DNA from: an uncultured Bifidobacteriaceae bacterium
Lineage (GTDB): Bacteria; Actinomycetota; Actinomycetes; Actinomycetales; Bifidobacteriaceae
NCBI GenBank assembly: GCA_947253155.1
Contig: CAMXYK010000004.1
Location: forward strand, 1 to 64,000
Direction: 5' to 3'
DNA length: 64,000 bases
Positions 15,530 through 24,000 of the stretch are shown here, in pieces. The notes under the pieces are model-generated. The model was not told the DNA's origin. It did no database searches and saw only the letters and a list, made by a program, of their open reading frames with translations. Position numbers and translations under genes: made by a program. The first letter of the stretch is position 1, and every line of letters begins with the position of its first letter.

Positions 15530-17236
15530 ATGGGATTATATAGTCACGCACAATGGCTTAAAGACGCTGTTTTTTACGAAATTTATCCGCAAAGTTTTTA
15601 CGATGCAAATGGTGACGGCATAGGAGATATTCAAGGAATTATAAAAAAATTAGATTATGTAAAATCGCTTGGTTGCAACGCAATTTGGCTTAATCCTTGC
15701 TACGATTCGCCTTTTAAAGATGCAGGTTACGATGTTCGTGACTACAAAAAAGTGGCTGCTCGCTACGGAACGAACGAAGATTTAAGGCAGCTTTTTAACG
15801 AAGCGCACGCTCGTGGAATACATATTTTGCTTGATTTAGTGCCGGGTCATACTAGCGAAGAGCACGAGTGGTTTAGGAAAAGTTCGAAAGCTCAAGAAAA
15901 CGAGTTAAGCAAGCGCTACATTTGGACGGATAGCGCATTTAGTGGCTATTCTATGCCGTTTATTGGCGGTGAAACCGAGCGTGATGCAACGTATATTCTA
16001 AACTTTTTCAAATGCCAGCCTGCGCTAAATTACGGTTTTGCGCATAGGGATCGCGATTGGCAGTCTTCTCCTGATTCTAAAGAAGCGGCTGAAACACGCG
16101 CTGCAATGGTTGATGTTATGCGATTTTGGCTTTCGCTTGGTGCGGATGGTTTCCGCGTTGATATGGCTGATTCGCTTGTAAAAAATGATGACAATAATGG
16201 CGAAGGAAGTCTTGGCAAAGATAATACGATTCGCGCATGGCAGGAAATGCTTGGAACTGTTAAGGAAGAGTACCCTGATGCTGCTTTTGTGTCCGAATGG
16301 GGAAGACCTCGCCAGGCTCTTGCAGCCGGATTTGACATGGACTTTTATTTAAGCTGGCGTTGGGATGGAAATCCTAATGGTTACGCGCGTTTGGCTAGGG
16401 ATGTTGACAACGCTTTGGACAACAATCCTGAGCATGATCACAGCTACTTTTCGGCGCGCGGCGGCGGAAGCATTTGCCCATTCTTGGACGACTACTGCCC
16501 GCAATACGAATCAACATGCGGCCAAGGCTACTTCAGCTTTATTACTTGCAATCATGACACGCCGCGCATGGCTCCGCGCCTAGACGATCGTGAGCGCAGA
16601 GTTGCTTTCGGAATGCTGCTTACAATGCCGGGCGTGCCTTTTGTTTACTATGGCGACGAAATCGGCATGAAATATTTAGATATTCCAACAAAAGAAGGCG
16701 GCTACGCTAGAACTGGCACTCGCACGCCAATGCAGTGGGATGACACGAAAAATCTTGGATTCTCCACGGCTGCAAAATCGAAACTATATTTGCCTGTTGA
16801 AGCTAGAGCGGACGGACGTACTTGCGCAAATTCTCGCAAGCAAGCTGTAGAAAGTGGCGAAATTCCAACGGTTTCTGCGCAAATTAATCGCGAAGATTCC
16901 TTCCTTTCTTGGGTTCGCGCGCTTATTGCGCTTAGGCATAGTCGCGCTTCTTTGCAAGCTGACGCTTCTTGGAGAGTTTTGTATGCTCCTGTTGACGGCC
17001 GCGGATTTGCTTACGAGCGTTGCGCAAAAAGTAACGAGGGAGAATCAGCTGCCGAAAGAAGCATCGTGGTTATGAATCCTGGAGTAAACGCAGAAACGGT
17101 GCCGTTTGAAGCGCTGGCAAATCTTACTCAAGAAGCAGTCGAAAATCCTTTGCTAAAAATTGGTGAAGTATTAAGCTGCGGAAATTCATTGAAACTTGGC
17201 GCGCAAAGTTTCGCAATATTCAATTTGCCGCTTTAA
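15530..17236 (+). CDS. GH13 alpha-glucosidase / oligo-1,6-glucosidase-like
   Basis: Cytoplasmic GH13 hydrolase, 568 residues, expected to cleave glucose from the non-reducing end of short oligosaccharides. Motifs: AVFYEIYPQSF (14-24), DLVPGHTS (102-109), nucleophile Asp211 in GFRVDMADS, acid/base Glu256 in VSEWGRP, His342-Asp343 in TCNHDTPRM, and RTPMQWD, typical of alpha-glucosidase and trehalose synthase relatives. The second region reads PGHTS where relatives usually have VNHTS. Start 15530 has GAGAAGGG eight bases upstream and the family's usual N-terminus. It is divergent from the binding protein gene and heads a TraX / GH31 gene run. Linkage specificity (1,4 or 1,6) cannot be read off. 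Confidence 0.88.
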   Translation: MGLYSHAQWLKDAVFYEIYPQSFYDANGDGIGDIQGIIKKLDYVKSLGCNAIWLNPCYDSPFKDAGYDVRDYKKVAARYGTNEDLRQLFNEAHARGIHILLDLVPGHTSEEHEWFRKSSKAQENELSKRYIWTDSAFSGYSMPFIGGETERDATYILNFFKCQPALNYGFAHRDRDWQSSPDSKEAAETRAAMVDVMRFWLSLGADGFRVDMADSLVKNDDNNGEGSLGKDNTIRAWQEMLGTVKEEYPDAAFVSEWGRPRQALAAGFDMDFYLSWRWDGNPNGYARLARDVDNALDNNPEHDHSYFSARGGGSICPFLDDYCPQYESTCGQGYFSFITCNHDTPRMAPRLDDRERRVAFGMLLTMPGVPFVYYGDEIGMKYLDIPTKEGGYARTGTRTPMQWDDTKNLGFSTAAKSKLYLPVEARADGRTCANSRKQAVESGEIPTVSAQINREDSFLSWVRALIALRHSRASLQADASWRVLYAPVDGRGFAYERCAKSNEGESAAERSIVVMNPGVNAETVPFEALANLTQEAVENPLLKIGEVLSCGNSLKLGAQSFAIFNLPL

Positions 17237-17394
17237 GTCGCAATAAATACTGCGATACAATAAACGGTAGTAAAACAGAGCAGTAAAAATAAGCAAGCGT
17301 TACTTAAAAGGAACGTTAAAAAGAACGCTAGAACGTCACTTAAAGTAAATGCTATGCAAAACAATGCGTGGAAATACAAGGGAGTGCGAAAGTT

Positions 17395-18171
17395 ATGGAT
17401 ACGCTAAAGCCTAAAATTCGTGCAGATAAAAACATAAAAATGGGCATTACTTTGCGCAAGTTTAAAATGCTTGGTGCATTCATGATGATGCTTAGTGCAT
17501 TTAGCGCTCCCGTAATACCGCATTTGTTCGGCGGATTGCACAAAGACAATATGCTTGCACTCACGTTTGCGGTTCTTTGCGAAGTAGTGAGCTGGACGGC
17601 GATGCCATGGTACGCGTGGATTCTTATGCGCGGGTATCACAATACGCATAACGTAAATCTTTACATATTGCGACTTTTGATTTTGGCAATAATTTGCGAA
17701 GTGCCGTACGATCTTACTACATCCGGTTGCGCGTTTGATTTGCGCTCGCAGAATCCTGTGTTTGCGCTGGTGATTGCGCTATTCGTTCTTATGGGAATCG
17801 ACATGATTCGGGAGCGTTTTAGCGGTTTTTCGCGCGGTGCTGCGTATGTTGCGCTAGTGGTTGCAGGATTGTTGTGGAATATTATTGGCAAAGTTTATGT
17901 GCGTCAGCAAATTTTCTGGGGAGGCGCGATATTTCTTGTGTTCGTGCTGATTTTTGAGCTGATGCAAAAGCATGAAATTCGCATGGAGCTTATTTCCGGA
18001 ATGTTTGGCGCTATGTCGATGCTCGCGCCTGGTATTGGCGTTGCGGTGTTGCACTATCGCAGTCCTTACGGAGACGGCCATAAGGATTCGCCAGTATTTC
18101 GCTGGACTATGTACGCGTGGTACCCGGTAATGCTAGCGATTGCCGCATTGTTTGCAGTATTCGTCAAATAA
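17395..18171 (+). CDS. TraX family membrane protein
   Basis: Polytopic membrane protein of 258 residues with about seven hydrophobic segments. The block PWYAWILMRGYHNTHNVNLY, then RLLILAIICEVPYDL, and the C-terminal MYAWYPVMLAIAALF match the TraX family, first known as the F-pilin N-acetylase and now seen widely in non-conjugative bacteria as putative membrane acyltransferases. ATG 17395 (GGGAG upstream) is preferred over the GTG at 17368. It sits between two glucosidase genes on the same strand; no pilin or conjugation genes are near, so the substrate is unknown. Acylation of an envelope glycan is one possibility (inference). Confidence 0.8.
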   Translation: MDTLKPKIRADKNIKMGITLRKFKMLGAFMMMLSAFSAPVIPHLFGGLHKDNMLALTFAVLCEVVSWTAMPWYAWILMRGYHNTHNVNLYILRLLILAIICEVPYDLTTSGCAFDLRSQNPVFALVIALFVLMGIDMIRERFSGFSRGAAYVALVVAGLLWNIIGKVYVRQQIFWGGAIFLVFVLIFELMQKHEIRMELISGMFGAMSMLAPGIGVAVLHYRSPYGDGHKDSPVFRWTMYAWYPVMLAIAALFAVFVK

Positions 18172-18209
18172 AAGCGTGCGCGAATTAATAAAAAGCAAGG
18201 TATAAAGTA

Positions 18210-20897
18210 ATGGAATCTTCCAAGTCGGGAATTTTTTATAAGTACGCAACTGATTCAAACGCAAAGGCGCAGGATAGTCAGGTAATTAAAGGCGAAAAGT
18301 GGCGAATTACTGTTATTACAGATTCGCTTATTCGTCTTGAATGGAGCGACGACGGAAAGTTTGTTGACAATCCTACGCAAACTGTAATCTGCCGCAATTT
18401 TGCTCACAAAAGTGCGGATGCTCAACCGAAATTTAGTGCGCGCAAAAACGAAAACGGATGGCTGGAAGTCGAAACTGAAAAGCTGCATCTTACTTATAAT
18501 TGCGAAGCTTTTAGCAAAGAAGGCTTAAGTATTGTTGTGCGCGGAGTGCCATGTACGCAATTTAATACGTGGCATTATGGCGACGACTGCCCGGGAAATC
18601 TTCTTGGAACTTTTAGGACTTTGGATCAGGCGAACGGGCCGGTAAAACTTGGTAAAGGAATACTTTCGCGCGACGGATGGTCTGTTTTAGACGATTCTGC
18701 AACTTGCGAAATTGTGCCAGCTGAAAAAGTTGATGGCAAACCAAACCCGTATGGTGCTTGGGTTAAGTCGCGTGCGCAAAAAGTTAGCGAGCAATCGGGC
18801 AGATACAAAGACTTGTATTTCTTCGGCTATGGACACCACTATATTCAAGCAATTCAAGACTTTTATAAGCTTACGGGCGCTCAGCCGCTGCTTCCGCGTT
18901 TTGCGCTAAGCAATTGGTGGAGCAGATACTATCGCTACCGTCAAGACGAATATTTGCAATTGCATAATCGTTTTAAGCGCGAAGGCATACCTTTTAGCAC
19001 GGCTGTTATTGACATGGATTGGCATGTGACGGATGTTGATCCGAAGTATGGATCCGGTTGGACGGGCTACACGTGGAACGAGGAACTTTTCCCGGATCAT
19101 CGTGCTTTCTTGCGTAAGCTTAACGCTGCTGGATTGGCTCCAACTTTGAACTTGCATCCGCGCGACGGCGTGCGTGCGTTTGAAAAAGATTATCCGCAAG
19201 TTGCGCAAGATGCTGGCATTGATCCGGCAAGCGGCAAAGCTGTGGAATTTGATTTAACGAATCCGCAGTTTGTGAAGGCTTACTTCAACATGCATCATCG
19301 TATGGAAGATGAAGGCGTGCGATTCTGGTGGATTGACTGGCAGCAGGGGGGAGTTACGCGCGAGCCTGGGTTGGATCCGCTTTGGATGCTGAACCACATG
19401 CATTATGAGGATGCTGCGCGCGAAGGCCGTTGGCCGCTTACGTTCTCGCGCTATGCTGGTCCTGGTTCGCATCGCTACCCGGTTGGATTCTCGGGAGATA
19501 CCGTTACTACTTGGGATTCGCTTGCTTTCCAAACTTACTTCACTTCTACAGCTTCAAATATTGGCTACGGATGGTGGAGTCACGATATTGGCGGCCACAT
19601 GCTTGGCGTTAGAAATAACGAGTTAGAAGCGCGATGGTACGCTTTCGGCGCGTTTAGTCCTATTAATCGTTTGCACTCGACTTGCTCGCCGTTTGCTGGA
19701 AAAGAGCCGTGGAATTTCCCTAAGGAAACTCGCGAAGCAATGGTGAAAATGCTTCGTTTGCGCGCGGAACTTTTGCCATACGTTTATACGATGAATTATC
19801 GCGCGGCTTTTGAGGGCAGGCCGATTATTGAGCCAATGTACTGGCAGTCGCCGGAAGTTGGAATGGCTTACGAAATTCCTAACGAGTACCGTTTTGGAAG
19901 TGAGCTTATAGTAGCGCCGATTACTTCGCCTAACGATGCCGCTACTTTGCGCGGATGCGCTGGAGTTTGGTTGCCGGAAGGCGACTGGTACGATTTGTTC
20001 GACGGGCGCAGGTACGTGTCTCGCGGCTGGAATGGTCGCAGGTTTGAAGCGTGGCGTGCGCTTGACCGTGTGCCTGCTTTTGCGCGTGCCGGAGCGATTG
20101 TGCCTTTGCAAGTTTTGCCGGAAGTTACAGATTGCGAGCGTAGTGCTGATGCTGCTGAATCTGTTAATAGCATTGAAAATCCGCGAGCTTTGCGCGTTCT
20201 CGCATTCCCTGGAGCTGACGGCGAATTTGTGATGAGAGAAGATAACGGCGTTTTTGCTGCAGCGTCTGCTGGGAATACTGCTAATACACGTATGAATTTT
20301 GTGTGGCGAGACGGCAATGGTTCTTCGCAATTCATTATTTCCGGTGTTGCAGGATGTGATGCTGCCGTAGAATCTGTGCCGCAAAAACGCAGCTGGAACG
20401 TGGTATTTAGAGGAGTTGCTTGCGCAGATTTTGCGCACGTGCGCGTGTTTGTTGGAAGCCGAGAGCTTAACGCAGATGAGTTTGCGATTTCTTACGAAGG
20501 CGAAGATTCTACTTTAAGCCTGTCAGTTTCTGTAAAAGACGTGCCAGCTCGTTCGGAAGTTCGCGTAATTGTTGACGGCGGATTGCAAATCGCTGCCGAC
20601 CCTAAAGTTGGCGACGCTTACCGATTCCTGCTTCAAGCGCAAGTGCCGTACAGAGGCAAGGAAATGGCTTTTGACGCAGTGCGAGATGCTGGCGGAAGTG
20701 CAAGCGCTATTGCTGCAATCTCAACTCTTGAATACGAAAACGAATCGGAAGCAGAAAAGTATCGCAACAATGTTGATATGCTTAACGCTTACGCAACTGA
20801 TCAGCCTTCCGTAGTTAAGTGGGCGCAGTGGCGTTGCACGCTGCCTGTTTCGGTAAAGCACGCGCTTGAGGAGATTTTGCTGCGCTCGGTTGAGTAG
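18210..20897 (+). CDS. GH31 alpha-glucosidase-like glycoside hydrolase
   Basis: GH31 enzyme, 895 residues, no signal peptide. An N-terminal beta-sandwich (about 25-220) is followed by a catalytic barrel beginning PLLPRFALSNWWSRYYRY. The nucleophile is Asp376 in FWWIDWQQGG, the acid/base is Asp430 in GFSGDTVTTWDS, and the typical GWWSHDIGGH block follows. C-terminal beta domains extend to the end. The WIDW nucleophile motif differs from the WxDM motif common in classical GH31 alpha-glucosidases, so alpha-xylosidase or another alpha-linked substrate remains possible. It is the last gene of the GH13-TraX-GH31 run, 38 bases after traX-like. Confidence 0.88.
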   Translation: MESSKSGIFYKYATDSNAKAQDSQVIKGEKWRITVITDSLIRLEWSDDGKFVDNPTQTVICRNFAHKSADAQPKFSARKNENGWLEVETEKLHLTYNCEAFSKEGLSIVVRGVPCTQFNTWHYGDDCPGNLLGTFRTLDQANGPVKLGKGILSRDGWSVLDDSATCEIVPAEKVDGKPNPYGAWVKSRAQKVSEQSGRYKDLYFFGYGHHYIQAIQDFYKLTGAQPLLPRFALSNWWSRYYRYRQDEYLQLHNRFKREGIPFSTAVIDMDWHVTDVDPKYGSGWTGYTWNEELFPDHRAFLRKLNAAGLAPTLNLHPRDGVRAFEKDYPQVAQDAGIDPASGKAVEFDLTNPQFVKAYFNMHHRMEDEGVRFWWIDWQQGGVTREPGLDPLWMLNHMHYEDAAREGRWPLTFSRYAGPGSHRYPVGFSGDTVTTWDSLAFQTYFTSTASNIGYGWWSHDIGGHMLGVRNNELEARWYAFGAFSPINRLHSTCSPFAGKEPWNFPKETREAMVKMLRLRAELLPYVYTMNYRAAFEGRPIIEPMYWQSPEVGMAYEIPNEYRFGSELIVAPITSPNDAATLRGCAGVWLPEGDWYDLFDGRRYVSRGWNGRRFEAWRALDRVPAFARAGAIVPLQVLPEVTDCERSADAAESVNSIENPRALRVLAFPGADGEFVMREDNGVFAAASAGNTANTRMNFVWRDGNGSSQFIISGVAGCDAAVESVPQKRSWNVVFRGVACADFAHVRVFVGSRELNADEFAISYEGEDSTLSLSVSVKDVPARSEVRVIVDGGLQIAADPKVGDAYRFLLQAQVPYRGKEMAFDAVRDAGGSASAIAAISTLEYENESEAEKYRNNVDMLNAYATDQPSVVKWAQWRCTLPVSVKHALEEILLRSVE

Positions 20898-21076
20898 AGC
20901 TATATGAAAATTTGCTTTACGGTAGTATAATTCCCAATGGAGCGAACTGCATATATTTAAAATTATATGCAGGATTATCGGTTTTATGCATGGCGCGCGA
21001 TGATGTGTATGCGATATATATTGCGTATGCGTGAGAGTTTAATAAGCGCAGTTATTGCATTGTTGAGGGAGGAATT

Positions 21077-24000
21077 ATGGGTTCAAAGTCTGTAAAGCGC
21101 GAGCGCAAGGTGACGCTTGATGCTTCTGTTAGTAGCGCTATTGCGAAGGCTGTGGATGCGCGCAAGGTTGCGGCGTTTACTATAGGCGCTGCCGGTGTGC
21201 TTGCAGGTGCTGCGTTGGCATTTAGCGTGACTCCTGCGAATACTGCAATGGCTGCAGAGGTAAAAGACGCACAGGTTGTTCAGAGTGATGCTCAAAAGGG
21301 CGAGCAACAGAAGAATGAGAAGCAGGATAGTGATAAGCAGTCTAGTGATAAGCAGTCTAACGATAAGCAGGTTCAGAAGAAAAATGTGACTGAAACTCCT
21401 GAAAACCAAATGGGGGGGGGTCTGCCTTCTAAGAAGGACGTTAAGCAAACTAAGGTAGAAAAGCCTGAAGTAGAAAAGACTCAAGAAAAGAAGACTCAAG
21501 AAAAGAAAACTGAAGATAATCAGCCTAATGCAAATAAAGCCGAGGCAGAGCAGCCTAAGCTAAAGTCCGCAGCTTCGCCATTCATGGTGTTGGCTTCTAA
21601 TGCTGATGGTGACGGCGATAGCAATGATGAAATGCCGACACTATTACCAAATACTGATCTTAATTTTGATAAGCCAGTAATCAAAGATCCTGAGCATTTG
21701 ACTGATTCTGAAAAACTTGAGATTAGGAATCGTGTAGCTAAAGCAAATAAAGTTTCCGTGGATAAAGTGACTTTTGGCGATAACAAGAAAATTGTTATTA
21801 ATTTTGGGCCTATGGGACCCAATAATAAAGATTATACGGACACAATTAACTTGGATGATGCAATCATAAAAGAGATTGCCGAATCTAAGATTACCATCCC
21901 TTCTGGCGATAATGCTGTGCCTGTGTATAATCCAATCGGTTTTTCTGACGACGAGCTTGATCGCATTAAGCAAAAGTTATTTGACGATAATAAAAGCAAT
22001 ACGAATCTTGGTCTTACAAGCAAAGATCAAATAAAATTTGATTGGCATTCAGGTGATACTGCTAGCTGGATTGATGATGCTCCTCATAGGGCAATTTCAA
22101 ATGGTATGGCAGAAAATACCATAACTGTTACTATTAAAACAGATAAAGCGTATGTGCAGTTTACGTCGGATATTAAACGTAGCAAGCTTACGCGCGCGGT
22201 TGATATTCGCAAGGATTATAAACTTGAGTGGACTAAGCAGCAAATGGATGGTCGTAGCACCGATGAAGGTTTTAGCTGGAGTAGCGACAAGAATACGCTT
22301 ATTTACCACTACGATGCCACTAAAGCGCAAAAATTTAGCACGGAAGATGTTATTAAATATTTGAAAGCAACTCCAAAAGACGCTAACTCTGGTTTGCGTA
22401 CAGTAGTTGGCGGAGAGAAGCTTGCTAGCGAAGGCAGAGATGGTAAACCGCGAAGATCTAATATGCACTATTTGCTTGATGATCAGGACAACCCAACAAC
22501 TTCGCTTACGATGGGCAATATGAGCGGCCCGTATTGGAATGGTAATCCTGCAATTGATAATTCGGATTGCAATTTAGATGACCATAATTCAGATGCAAAA
22601 GACTATCATTTTGGTAAAGATGCAGAGGTGAATCTTGCTGCTAAGAGTGGCAAAGTTTACCCAGCTCATTTGTATTTATCTCCGTACGAGTATTCGTATT
22701 TTAAGCTTGCAGTCTCAGTTAACTCTATTAACTTACTGTTTGTGCCGCAGCCTTCGCATGACAAAACTAGGTTGAAGGCGTCGATTGATGAGTATACGAC
22801 TGCGCAAGTTGAGGACAAAAAAGTACCAACTAAGCCAAAGTATTACAATGCGTCGGATACTTTGAGGAATAATTACGATACTGCGCTTAGTGCTGCTAAT
22901 ACTTTGTATACCAGCGTTAAAGATACTGCTAAAGAGAATCTTACAGAGCAGCAGAAAGCAGATATTGATAACGCAGCTATTAAGCTAAATAAAGCTTATG
23001 AAGCGCTTAACGGTGATCCTACAGATAAGAAAGATCTTAATAAAGACATTACGGATCAGGGAACTGCTTCAACCGCACAAGGAGCGGCAGCTACTGGAAC
23101 GCATGCAACTGATAGGTATAAGAACGTAGCTAATCCAAAATTTAAGAAAGCGGATGGTTCGCCTGATACCGAGAAGAATGGCAGAGCTACTCAGGCAAAA
23201 ACTGCGTACGATGAAGCTCTTGCAGAAGCTCAAAAAGTAAACGCAAACCAGTATGCTACGCAAAAAGAAGTAAACGCTGCCAAAGAGAAGCTTGATAAAG
23301 CGCGCAGAGCGTTGGATGAGTTTGAAACCAATAAAGATAAGTTGAGCGAGATTATCGCATCGGATGCCAAGGTGAAAACTGGTACGTCTGGTGATATTTC
23401 AACAGCTGATCCTGCGTATCAGAACGCCACAGAAGAAGAGCGCAATAAATACAATGAAGCTGTAAAGAAAGCGCAAGAGCTTTTTGCTGACCCGAATGCT
23501 TCTCAAGCAGAAGTCGATTTGGCACTAGAAAATCTTAAGAATGCCAAAAAAGCAATTGATGCTAAGGCAACGAATAAGTCTGTTCTGGATGCGCAGGTTT
23601 TGCAAAGTCATGACCATGACGGTGACAAAAAGAGCGTTTTCTATAAGAACGGCAAAGATACAGATGGATATATAAATACTAATAATCTTCCTTCTGGCTT
23701 GAATAAAGATGAAGCAGCAAAGTATGCGGACGAGTACGACACTGCGCTCAATAATGCTAAGGAAATTCTTAAAAATAAGAATGCGACCCAAAAACAAGTA
23801 AATGAAGCATTAGAAAAGCTTAAAAAAGCCGAAGAGAATTTGCACAAGCTTAAAACAAATAGCTATGACTTAATTCAAACGCTTGCAAATAATTTCAGCG
23901 GGAATAAGCTTCCTGCATACTTTAACGCATATGAGGAAAGTCAAAACGGTGCTGATGCTAATAAAAAGACGCAGGCTGGTAAGGACTTTGTTGCATATAA

